Assembly (NCBI GenBank): GCA_043757025.1
Contig: JAYVQG010000085.1
Coordinates: 1-34,760, forward strand
Reading direction: 5' to 3'
DNA length: 34,760 nt
Source: Limnoglobus sp043757025
Lineage (GTDB): Bacteria; Planctomycetota; Planctomycetia; Gemmatales; Gemmataceae
Each line of letters starts with the position of its first letter. Position 1 is the stretch's first letter. Positions 23,585 to 30,428 of this stretch are shown here, one piece after another. Both the position numbers and the translations under genes were made by a program. The notes below the pieces were generated by a model. The model saw only the letters and a program-made list of their open reading frames with translations. It did no database searches and had not been told where the DNA came from.

Positions 23585-24616
23585 TTACAAGCGGCCTTTT
23601 TCGAGCGGTACGGGCGTCGATTCGATCAGCTTTTTAATGATGTCGTCGGGGGTGATGCCGTCGGCGTCGGCGTGGAACGTCGTCATAATCCGGTGACGCA
23701 ATACGGGGTACGCCACCGATTTGATGTCGTCGGTAGTCACGTGAACGCGACCGTTCAGAATCGCACGCGCCTTGCCTCCCAGAATGAGAAACTGACACGC
23801 CCGCGGCCCGGCCCCCCAACTGACGAGTTCCGGCACCCACTTCGGCGCGTCCTTCTCTTTCGGTCGCGTCGCACGAACCAAATCCGCCACGTACGCAAAC
23901 ACGTGATCCGCCACGATGACTTGCCGCACGACTTGCTGGAACTGCATGATTTGCTTCGCGTCGAGCATCTGCGTCAGTTCCGGCTTGTGCGTGCCGGTCG
24001 TCGCTTTCATGATCTGAATTTCTTCGGCACGGCTCGGGTAATCGACGCGGATGTTGAACATGAAGCGATCTTGCTGTGCCTCGGGCAGCGGGTACGTGCC
24101 TTCTTGTTCGATCGGGTTCTGCGTGGCCAGCACGAAGAACGGCTCCGGCAACCGGTACGTTGTGCCGCCCGTCGTCACGTGGTGTTCCTGCATCGCTTCC
24201 AACAATGCCGCTTGCGTCTTCGGTGGCGTGCGGTTGATTTCGTCGGCCAGAATCATGTTCGCGAAGATCGGCCCCGGCAAAAACACGAACCGCCGCCGCC
24301 CCGTTTCCGGGTCGTCTTGCAGAATGTCCGTGCCCGTAATATCCGACGGCATGAGGTCCGGTGTAAACTGCACCCGCTTGAACGACAGTTGCAGAATCCG
24401 CGCCACCGTGCTGACGAGCAAGGTTTTCGCCAACCCTGGCACCCCAACCAGTAAGCAATGCCCGCGGCTGAACAGTGCCATCAGAAGTTGTTCCACCACC
24501 GTCTTTTGCCCGATGATGACTTTGCCTATCTGATCCGACATGCGCTCGTACGTCGCCGCCAGTTCGCGAATCATCTGGGCTTCGACGGGACTGGCGGGTG
24601 AAGGGGGTTGTGCCAT
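23585..24616 (-). CDS. MoxR-family AAA+ ATPase
   Basis: The 343-residue cytoplasmic chaperone-like ATPase has Walker A GVPGLAKT (58-65), Walker B ILADEINR, the family motifs PPKTQAALLEAMQE and ATQNPIEQEGTYPLPEAQQDRF, and a C-terminal lid domain. MoxR proteins work with VWA-domain proteins in protein assembly or metal insertion. The usual DUF58 and BatA-type VWA partners occur at 29391 onward on the opposite strand, with the accessory island between. MAQPPSP at 24616 is the favoured start; the frame is open to 24679 but family similarity starts near residue 15. Confidence 0.93.
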   Translation of the reverse strand: MAQPPSPASPVEAQMIRELAATYERMSDQIGKVIIGQKTVVEQLLMALFSRGHCLLVGVPGLAKTLLVSTVARILQLSFKRVQFTPDLMPSDITGTDILQDDPETGRRRFVFLPGPIFANMILADEINRTPPKTQAALLEAMQEHHVTTGGTTYRLPEPFFVLATQNPIEQEGTYPLPEAQQDRFMFNIRVDYPSRAEEIQIMKATTGTHKPELTQMLDAKQIMQFQQVVRQVIVADHVFAYVADLVRATRPKEKDAPKWVPELVSWGAGPRACQFLILGGKARAILNGRVHVTTDDIKSVAYPVLRHRIMTTFHADADGITPDDIIKKLIESTPVPLEKGRL

Positions 24617-24727
24617 CGGCCAAACGCTCGCAGAAAGAGTCGAACGGGAATTTCGATCAGTATACGAGCACCAGCCCAACCTGGGGCACGTTTTTGCCGA
24701 ACGCTCACTCGTCAGATTCGCGAAAAG

Positions 24728-24958
24728 TCACGTTTTTGAGCCGAGACTTCCAAATCTCGCGGAAGCGGCGTTGCAATTCGACGACCGCTTGCCGACGCGC
24801 CCGTAGCGCATATTCATGCTGCCTTGCAGGATCTGGTCGATGCCGACGTACATGAGCGCCACGCCGGGAATACTGCCAACGCCGGTCGTGCCCATCGCGA
24901 TTCCAACCCCCACATCGACCATGCCGAAGCCGATCCGTGCGAGAACTTGCGGAACTGC
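24728..24958 (-). pseudogene. Truncated toxin junction, copy b
   Basis: Right after the stop of the immunity-like gene at 24959, in the same frame, the minus strand reads VPQVLARIGFGMVDVGVGIA and continues MGTTGVGSIPGVAL, VGIDQILQGSMNMRYGRVGK. This matches the first 62 residues of the protein at 27020-27931, then breaks off into unrelated sequence and stops. An ATG at 24922 exists, but the product lacks the entire effector part. It is best read as a displaced, truncated toxin end. Confidence 0.7.
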
Positions 24959-25492
24959 CTACCGGCGGAAGAGTCGTCGCCACGAGCGGGGCGGGTTTTC
25001 GAAATAACTTCGATCTCGTTCCAACAGGCGGAAGGCCGCGCGATCGAACGATCGCATGAACGGACTCTGCGCCAGGCTGGCCGCGATCAGGACGGCATCG
25101 ACGCTGAATTCTCGCGCGGGATCGCATCCTCGCACGAACATATGCGAAGCATGGAGCAAAAATGTAATTGCAGGCTCGAAGTCGTTCAGCTCCCACAGGC
25201 CGTACCTCTCCAGCCGACCGAGTTCGCGCCTGACGACCGCAGCGTCGCACGCGCACTCCCACTTCTTCTCGGACCTGTACTTTCGGTCGATGTACCGGAC
25301 GGTGCCAGTCTCACCGGTGACGGACAACTGCATATTTTGGCCCATGAGGTGCTGCATCGGGCCGTTCCGCAATTCGATCGAGCACGTGACCGTTCCGAGC
25401 GGGGACGGGCGGCAAACCTCGGCGGCGAACGTTTCGCCGTAGATGCTGGTTGCAGCGAAACGGCGAAGTAATTCGCGATCTTCCGGCTTCAT
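24959..25492 (-). CDS. Immunity-like protein, tandem copy 2
   Basis: The 177-residue protein is a close paralogue of the gene at 25594-26151: shared blocks are GTVTCSIELRNGP, LSVTGETGTVRY, WECACDAAVVRRELGRLERY, GLWELNDFEP, GCDPAREFSVDA and SPFMRSFDRAAFRLLERDRS. I do not recognise a named family. There is no signal peptide or membrane helix, so it is cytoplasmic. The start MKPEDRELL (25492) aligns with MNTRQREFL of the paralogue; the longer frame to 25600 runs into junction scar c. Its place directly before toxin junction b suggests immunity or antitoxin function, by inference. Confidence 0.7.
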   Translation of the reverse strand: MKPEDRELLRRFAATSIYGETFAAEVCRPSPLGTVTCSIELRNGPMQHLMGQNMQLSVTGETGTVRYIDRKYRSEKKWECACDAAVVRRELGRLERYGLWELNDFEPAITFLLHASHMFVRGCDPAREFSVDAVLIAASLAQSPFMRSFDRAAFRLLERDRSYFENPPRSWRRLFRR

Positions 25493-25529
25493 CGGGCTAT
25501 CCTCGAAACTACCTGTGCTGGCCGTACCC

Positions 25530-25576
25530 GTTCCAATCTTAACTATATCGAGCGCCCCGAAGCCGATACGTCGGAG
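25530..25576 (-). repeat. Toxin junction scar, copy c
   Basis: About 20 bases after the stop of the upstream paralogue, the minus strand carries ATCGGCTTCGGGGCGCTCGA (reading RIGFGALD), then a shortened match to the rest of the junction with an internal deletion, ending near GGGTAC. It is a remnant of the same junction seen intact at 27890 and truncated at 24930. Confidence 0.6.
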
Positions 25577-25593
25577 ATTCCGCCACTTCAAAC

Positions 25594-26151
25594 TTACCAA
25601 TCGAACAGCCGCTGCCAGGGGCGGGGCGGTCTCTCAAAGTAACTCCGGTCTCGCCGCAGCAGGCGGTGTGCCGCGCGATTAAATGCTCGCATAAACGGAC
25701 TCATTGATGCACTTGCAGTGAACATCGCGGCATCGACGGTGAATTCTCTGGACGGATCACATCCATGCACTACTATGTAGCAGCCATCCACGAACATGTT
25801 TTCTGGAGATGGTGCGGGCGAAAAGTCGTTCACTTCCCATAGTCCATATCTTTCGAGTCGATTGATCTCGCGCCAGACGATCTTCGCATCGCACGTACAT
25901 TCCCACTCCCGTCGAACCATTTGGTAATGATCCCCGCTGTGACGAGTACAACATCGAACGGTACCAATCTCGCCGGCGACCGAGAGCTGGATGTTTTTGC
26001 CGGTAAAATTGCTTGTTGGCAGTTCCCTCAATTCGATCGAACATTTGACGGTACCTAACGCAGGAGGCGTTAGCAAATCTGCCGCGACCGCCTCGCCACA
26101 AATACTCGTTCTGGCAAGGTTCCGGAGGAATTCGCGTTGTCGTGTGTTCAT
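25594..26151 (-). CDS. Immunity-like protein, tandem copy 1
   Basis: The 185-residue cytoplasmic protein is paralogous to the next gene downstream (24959-25492). Conserved blocks are GTVKCSIELRELP, LSVAGEIGTVRC, WECTCDAKIVWREINRLERY, GLWEVNDFSP, GCDPSREFTVDA, SPFMRAFNRAAHRLLRRDRS and a PPRPWQRLF end. The family is unknown to me. Several Cys and Trp residues are kept in both copies, which points to a shared fold. The start at 26151 (MNTRQREF) is preferred to the in-frame ATG at 26223, which overlaps a startless coding frame. Confidence 0.72.
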   Translation of the reverse strand: MNTRQREFLRNLARTSICGEAVAADLLTPPALGTVKCSIELRELPTSNFTGKNIQLSVAGEIGTVRCCTRHSGDHYQMVRREWECTCDAKIVWREINRLERYGLWEVNDFSPAPSPENMFVDGCYIVVHGCDPSREFTVDAAMFTASASMSPFMRAFNRAAHRLLRRDRSYFERPPRPWQRLFDW

Positions 26152-26195
26152 CGTAGAATTCTCTACTATAATTGTGTAATGTATTTCTGTTGCGG

Positions 26196-26380
26196 CTATC
26201 GCATCCCGCGGATGACCGTCCATATTAAATTCGTCCCATCTTCCCAGTAGTTAGTGCGAATGACCGTCGCCCAAGCAACCGCATCGCCGCGTGGTCCGAC
26301 GATGATCGTCCACGGCTGGCGCAACCCGGTGAGAACGGCTACATCGCTATCTCGGATTGTCGGGAGAAAACTCGCGTTTT
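26196..26380 (-). pseudogene. Startless coding-like fragment
   Basis: A minus-strand frame without an ATG reads DSDVAVLTGLRQPWTIIVGP, then RGDAVAWATVIRTNYWEDGT and NLIWTVIRGMR, to a stop at 26198-26196. Its third codon positions are mostly G or C, unlike the AT-rich genes beside it, and the residues look like a compact beta-rich domain. It probably is the 3' remnant of a lost gene. No family was recognised. Confidence 0.35.
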
Positions 26381-26635
26381 TGATCTGTTACGGCTTTGGA
26401 AGCGCGTCGAAGCTTTACTTTCCAGTATAGAAAATCGAATACCATAATCGTGGGGATAGTAAATGCAAATGAAGAAATTGCATAAATCTCGGATGCACTC
26501 TTAGATTCGACTCCGCATTTGGACAGTAGATATAGCACAGGGATAAATGCAATGCAAAAGCAACGCCAACGTTGCTATGAAAATTGCGAGCGCGATAAGT
26601 AGATTCAAGCAACCGCGCACTTCAGACATATGCAT
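26347..26635 (-). pseudogene. Frameshifted second copy of the two-helix membrane protein
   Basis: From ATG 26635 the frame reads MHMSEVRGCLNLLIALAIF and IATLALLL. From about 26560 the similarity moves to another frame, CIAFIPVLYLLSKCG, through a second hydrophobic helix to QKREFSPDNPR at 26347. The reconstructed protein matches the 97-residue neighbour at 26672-26965 in length, start (MHxSxxxGC), two-helix plan and end (REFxPDNP). A single indel near 26540-26565 explains the break. A sequencing error cannot be excluded. Confidence 0.65.
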
Positions 26636-26671
26636 ATGCAGTTTTAACGTCAGTTATTGAGATATTGTCTC

Positions 26672-26965
26672 CTAGCCCGGATTATCTGGTGGAAACTCTC
26701 GTATTGGATCATTGGGATGAGCATCATTCCATCTGCGTATTCTGCGTTTTGTATAGATTTTGTCCAAAAACACCGAAGCAATTACAGCGAAAATAAACGC
26801 AACAAACGGGAATGCGATATTAGAGATGCGGTCCGGAATTTCAACAGCTTTTGCGATTATTACATATGGAAATACCATGATGACACTCATTAGAATCCAT
26901 AAAACGGCGAACAGACCCATCCCGCCGAATATGGTAATGCAGCCACCTAGAAATGATGTGTGCAT
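26672..26965 (-). CDS. Small two-helix membrane protein, immunity-like
   Basis: The 97-residue protein has two membrane helices (about 8-38 and 49-66), a basic loop KIYTKRRIRR, and a polar tail ending REFPPDNPG. GAGG lies seven bases before the ATG. It is AT-rich compared with most of the window. It follows the HExxH toxin-like gene by 54 bp on the same strand and is duplicated just downstream. Small membrane proteins placed right after a polymorphic toxin are often its immunity protein, so this is the best candidate here, as an inference. Confidence 0.65.
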   Translation of the reverse strand: MHTSFLGGCITIFGGMGLFAVLWILMSVIMVFPYVIIAKAVEIPDRISNIAFPFVAFIFAVIASVFLDKIYTKRRIRRWNDAHPNDPIREFPPDNPG

Positions 26966-27019
26966 TAATAGTCCTCTGTAAATTTCGATTAATTAATCAA
27001 CAGAAAATACCATTTTATT

Positions 27020-27931
27020 TTAATAGCCGGTCCGCAACCGGAAAATTACGACGCCATCAACGACGATGTAAACGATACCTGTCCCGGCACCACCCAGTAC
27101 CAAGCCCACTCCAACGCCGATACCAGTTCCACCGAACGTGTGAGCCGCCATCTCGATGCGTACACCCCGCATAAAAGGGATTGTGGCTTCACTGACGCCG
27201 AACAAACCGTATTTGAAGTCTTGCATCGCATGAAATAATTCGTGATGTACGATTGATCGTCCAAATCCAGGGACATATTGAGACCACTTTGGAACTCCGA
27301 TAAGCCATTGGCCGACTTTGGTGGACGGACCCGACCAACCCATGCTTTGCCAGGCTTGTCCGGCGGTGGCAAATTCACGGAATTCCGCACTGCCGAGTTT
27401 TTGTATGAATTGCTCCCAGTTGATAGCGCCTCGACCCGTTGCCCACGACCAAACTCCGGCTTTGAAGCGGAACCACGGCGAATTTGCCGCGTTTATGAAA
27501 CTGTTTCGGAACGCGTCGCTAATCGCGCCCGATGGTGCTGGAGCAACACGTCCGAACAGCCCGAAACCTCCTGCCGACGACTCCGCACCTGCCATGCCCG
27601 CTCTTGCCGCGCCCGCCGCGCGAAAGAGTCCGGGTGCGAGGCTTGGCAGCAGGTTGATGCCGAATACGGTGGCGGCGGGGATCATGACGGCGAGCGTTTC
27701 GTTGCCGGTGTTCCGGAAGACGGCATTCTCGATCACCGACAGGTTCTTGCCGACGCGCCCGTAGCGCCTGTTCAGGCTGCCAGTCAGAATCTGGTCGATG
27801 CCGACGCAGATGAGCGCCACGCCCGGAATTCCGCCGACGCCGGTCGTACCCATCGCGATTCCAACCCCCACATCGAGCGCGCCGAAGCCGATGAGATTTT
27901 CACTCGCCTCTCGCCGCTTTTTGTCTGGCAA
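27020..27931 (-). CDS. Orphan polymorphic-toxin-like protein with HExxH domain
   Basis: The protein has 303 residues. The first 62 (IGFGALDVGVGIAMGTTGVG, then GIDQILTGSLNRRYGRVGK) form a hydrophobic, Gly-rich junction that occurs in two more damaged copies nearby. The rest contains Ala/Gly-rich linkers and then HHELFHAMQD (HExxH at 230-234) with E260 in RIEMAAH as a candidate third zinc ligand, followed by a hydrophobic Gly-rich end. This looks like a metallopeptidase-type toxin tip cut off from a large carrier such as an Rhs protein, which is not in the window. The start is a TTG at 27931 overlapping the previous gene by 32 bases; its true start is uncertain. Peptidase activity is inferred. 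Confidence 0.65.
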   Translation of the reverse strand: MPDKKRREASENLIGFGALDVGVGIAMGTTGVGGIPGVALICVGIDQILTGSLNRRYGRVGKNLSVIENAVFRNTGNETLAVMIPAATVFGINLLPSLAPGLFRAAGAARAGMAGAESSAGGFGLFGRVAPAPSGAISDAFRNSFINAANSPWFRFKAGVWSWATGRGAINWEQFIQKLGSAEFREFATAGQAWQSMGWSGPSTKVGQWLIGVPKWSQYVPGFGRSIVHHELFHAMQDFKYGLFGVSEATIPFMRGVRIEMAAHTFGGTGIGVGVGLVLGGAGTGIVYIVVDGVVIFRLRTGY

Positions 27932-28331
27932 ACTCGGCCGTCACCTGCATACCCATCAGTTGCTCTTTCTTAGTCCTTAATATTAGTTTCTGAATGTCTT
28001 CTAAAGTCCACGCGACGTTGACGAACCCAAATGGTGGTACGAACGAGGCGAAGTGCGGCATCGGTAACTCTACCGCATCAGCAGGGAGATTGCTTGTGGC
28101 GCGCATGATGTCGCACAAACCAAGAAAACCCTCTCGAGTTTTTTTGGAGTGAGTTTGCATATTGAATCGCAAAAATTGCTCGTCGGGAGTCGTTCGTTCA
28201 AACAGCAATTCCCACTCGTAGCACGGTACACCAGAGTAGACTTCAAAGTAGGTCACTGATGCATCTTTCACCAAATTCATGAAAGAAACTCGCGTCTGTG
28301 CGATCACATCTGAAAATAGTGACTGTGTCAT
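27900..28331 (-). CDS. Hypothetical protein of the immunity-like cluster
   Basis: The 143-residue soluble protein starts MTQSLFSDVIAQTRVSF and includes YFEVYSGVPCYEWELLFER and PHFASFVPPFGFVNVAW. No family was recognised. It has no signal peptide or membrane helix. The frame is open to a TTG at 28352 that touches the stop of the preceding gene, but the ATG at 28331 is more likely. Its end overlaps the start of the toxin-like frame, so toxin junction a begins right where this gene stops, as in copies b and c. An immunity role is possible by position. Confidence 0.6.
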   Translation of the reverse strand: MTQSLFSDVIAQTRVSFMNLVKDASVTYFEVYSGVPCYEWELLFERTTPDEQFLRFNMQTHSKKTREGFLGLCDIMRATSNLPADAVELPMPHFASFVPPFGFVNVAWTLEDIQKLILRTKKEQLMGMQVTAEFARQKAARGE

Positions 28332-28348
28332 CACGTTGTCGCCGCTCT

Positions 28349-28600
28349 TCAAGCAAGTTCGTGAAACTCAAGCTGCGCTCCCGAAGGCACGTGATCGCCC
28401 GAATACGCGAACGCAATCCAAGCCGCCGTTCCGCAAGTGCTGAGGTGGTCGAGCTGAATTTCCAGTTGCGATGTCGTGCAGCGAAATCGTTTGCCGAGCA
28501 ACAAGTGGGGATCCTGTACCTCTTCGCAATAGATAACGCATCGGCGGGCTACGGTGGCGGAATTGACGACGCGCAGCGAGTGGAGTCGGTTGTCGTTCAT
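28349..28600 (-). CDS. Small hypothetical protein
   Basis: The 83-residue protein, MNDNRLHSLRVVNS to LEFHELA, has several Cys residues and beta-type sequence (CVIYCEEVQDPHLLLGKRF and CTTSQLEIQLDHLS). No known family was recognised. It begins nine bases after the stop of the upstream gene and is followed almost at once by the next gene, so it is part of a tight minus-strand cluster. Confidence 0.55.
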   Translation of the reverse strand: MNDNRLHSLRVVNSATVARRCVIYCEEVQDPHLLLGKRFRCTTSQLEIQLDHLSTCGTAAWIAFAYSGDHVPSGAQLEFHELA

Positions 28601-28609
28601 TGTTACAAC

Positions 28610-28978
28610 TTACTTCCAAATTTCTTCGGATCGAAGATACCAAATCAGATCCGAACGATCTGGTTCCGGCCACGCTTGTAGCAATTCGTTTACTGTCGAG
28701 GTGCCCGATTGCGTTCCCATGCGGAGCAAGCAAGCCACGGCGACATGTGCGACAGAAATCGTGCCCATCAGAATATATCGATTATCCGGATTCATGACCG
28801 CAAGCTTCAAAATGCTTTCAACAGAGTCTGTATGATCCGCATGCGTAATCAAATGCATTATGGCATTCGCCCTTACGAATGGCGAGGAATGCAGTACGAG
28901 TTCACAAGTCTCTTCAAATGTACGGAGTTTACTTCCCATTTTTGCAATGAGTTCTTGAGCGTGAGGTTGATTTTTCAT
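28610..28978 (-). CDS. Small helical, HEAT-like hypothetical protein
   Basis: The 122-residue, mostly helical protein includes LVLHSSPFVRANAIMHLITH and SVAHVAVACLLRMG, compatible with two or three HEAT-like helical hairpins, and a PEPDRSDLIWYLRSEEIW end. HEAT-like small proteins are common among immunity proteins of polymorphic toxins, and its neighbours fit that setting, but the role is not shown. The ATG at 28978 is well supported by the tight spacing with the next gene. Confidence 0.6.
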   Translation of the reverse strand: MKNQPHAQELIAKMGSKLRTFEETCELVLHSSPFVRANAIMHLITHADHTDSVESILKLAVMNPDNRYILMGTISVAHVAVACLLRMGTQSGTSTVNELLQAWPEPDRSDLIWYLRSEEIWK

Positions 28979-28982
28979 TCGT

Positions 28983-29222
28983 TTACTTCACACGAATTTG
29001 TCGCACACGTTGTCGCACTTGCACAATGATACTGATGGCCACTTCACGATAACCCAACTCCCTGGCCAACCTGACCTCCTCCATGTAACCGCAAACTTCC
29101 AAGCAAAAAAAGTAACCATTCGCGGGGTAATCCGTTCCGCCGTTAAACGTCTGGTTTTGTAGGTCGGGCCGGAGGCTTTGGTTGGGCACCGACAGTGCGA
29201 GCACGCGGGACATAAAAACCAT
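28983..29222 (-). CDS. Doubtful small ORF at the island's right end
   Basis: The 79-codon frame starts inside a perfect palindrome (29212-29234). The first half looks like non-coding, GC-rich text; the second half (MEEVRLARELGYREVAISII, then VQVRQRVRQIRVK) looks more like a helical protein and could start at an internal ATG. It could also be the remnant of a toxin end upstream of the immunity-like cluster. No family was recognised. Confidence 0.3.
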   Translation of the reverse strand: MVFMSRVLALSVPNQSLRPDLQNQTFNGGTDYPANGYFFCLEVCGYMEEVRLARELGYREVAISIIVQVRQRVRQIRVK

Positions 29223-29234
29223 GATGGTTTTTAT
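29212..29234. repeat. Perfect 11-bp palindrome
   Basis: ATAAAAACCAT, one base, ATGGTTTTTAT: a perfect inverted repeat at 29212-29222 and 29224-29234. It could be a regulator-binding site or the edge of an element. It lies between the island and the DUF58 gene. Confidence 0.6.
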
Positions 29235-29253
29235 CGTTGCCCGATGAGAGACT

Positions 29254-29315
29254 CCCGCCGGGATGAACCCGGCAGCTCGTAGTTTATCCCGGCGGGATAA
29301 ACCCGGCGGCTCTTA
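29254..29315. repeat. 28-bp direct repeats with internal palindrome
   Basis: Two related units start CCCGCCGGGATGAACCCGGC (29254-29281) and CCCGGCGGGATAAACCCGGC (29288-29315), with 24 of 28 bases equal. The second overlaps a palindrome GTTTATCCC-GGC-GGGATAAAC (29282-29302). This is typical of small dispersed repeats and lies just upstream of the DUF58 gene. Confidence 0.65.
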
Positions 29316-29390
29316 AATGTAAAAGACTCCGCTTCGCGGCCGCGTTTTGCTACGATGACACCACACGATTCCTTTCGCCCGAAGTTTCTT

Positions 29391-30281
29391 ATGGCTTTGC
29401 TGTTCGACCCGACCGAACTCGCCCGCTATGGCGGTTTGACGCTCGTGGCGCGGCGCGTCGTCGAGGGGTTTCTGAGCGGCATTCACCGCAGCCCGTTCAA
29501 AGGGTTTAGCGTCGAGTTTGCCGAACATCGCCAGTATTACCCCGGCGACGAGATTCGACATATCGACTGGAAACTGTGGGCGAAAACCGACCGCTACTAC
29601 ATCAAGGAATACGAAGAAGAGACCAACCTCAAGGCGTTTCTCGTCGTCGATGCCAGCGGCAGCATGAAGTATCGCGGCAAGCAGAAACTCAGCAAGTTCG
29701 AGTACGCCCAGCAGGTCGCGGCCTCGCTGGCGTACCTCATGCTGCACCAACTCGATGCCGTCGGACTCATCACGCACGATACGAAAATCAATCAGGTCTC
29801 GCCGGCGAAGACGAGTTCCAAGCATTTACTGATGCTTTTGAGAACGCTCGAAGCGACGAAGCCCGGCGGCGAGACCGCACTCGCACCCGTCTGGCACGAA
29901 CTCGCGGGCCACTACCTGAAACGCCGCGGCATGGCGATTATTCTCTCCGATTGCTTCGACGATGCCGAGACGCTCGGGCGGGCGTTGCAGCACCTTCGCT
30001 ACAAGAATCACGAAGTGTTGCTGTTCCACATTCTCGCGCCGGAAGAAGTCGATTTCCCGTTCCAGAATCCGACGAAGTTCCGTAACTTGGAACGAGGCGA
30101 ACACGAAATCACGACCGATGCCCGGCGGTTGCGCGAAGAATATCTCAAGAACTTCGAGGAATATCGACAAAAACTGCGTCGGCGTTGCGACGATTTGCGC
30201 GTCGATTACGTGATGCTGCGAACCGACGAGCCGGTCGATCGTGCGCTCGGCGTGTATCTCGCCCGGCGAACACTCCGCTGA
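29391..30281 (+). CDS. DUF58 domain protein (VWA-like)
   Basis: The 296-residue protein has the family hallmarks RRVVEGFLSGIHRSPFKGFS, the GDEIRHIDWKLWAKTDRYYI block, and a VWA-like motif VVDASGSMKYRGK (from about residue 85). DUF58 proteins are regularly encoded next to MoxR ATPases and BatA-type VWA proteins and are thought to act with them. Here MoxR lies 4.8 kb away on the other strand. MALLFDPTEL at 29391 is taken as the start because family similarity begins there; the frame is open to an ATG at 29355. Confidence 0.92.
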   Translation: MALLFDPTELARYGGLTLVARRVVEGFLSGIHRSPFKGFSVEFAEHRQYYPGDEIRHIDWKLWAKTDRYYIKEYEEETNLKAFLVVDASGSMKYRGKQKLSKFEYAQQVAASLAYLMLHQLDAVGLITHDTKINQVSPAKTSSKHLLMLLRTLEATKPGGETALAPVWHELAGHYLKRRGMAIILSDCFDDAETLGRALQHLRYKNHEVLLFHILAPEEVDFPFQNPTKFRNLERGEHEITTDARRLREEYLKNFEEYRQKLRRRCDDLRVDYVMLRTDEPVDRALGVYLARRTLR

Positions 30282-30282
30282 T

Positions 30283-30385
30283 GTAGCCCTCTCGCTCCGC
30301 GAGAGGTAAGCGAGTGGGTTGTGTCGGTAGCAGATAAATACGTTGCGATGGTTTTTGCTCTCCTCTCGCGGAGCGAGAGGGCTAC
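30283..30385. repeat. 103-bp element with perfect 24-bp terminal inverted repeats
   Basis: GTAGCCCTCTCGCTCCGCGA and four more bases (30283-30306) are repeated as the exact reverse complement at 30362-30385. Each arm is itself nearly palindromic (CTCTCGC-TCC-GCGAGAG). The element starts two bases after the DUF58 stop and occupies most of the gap before the next gene. It looks like a miniature inverted-repeat element and could form a strong hairpin in the transcript. Confidence 0.8.
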
Positions 30386-30428
30386 TAAAAAGACTCAGAA
30401 ATACCATCCCGCCAGGCCGAACGACCGT

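Noticed and set aside
24705..25262. 185-codon minus-strand frame over the immunity-like gene
   Set aside because: Shadow frame rich in Arg; the other frame is supported by its close paralogue next door.
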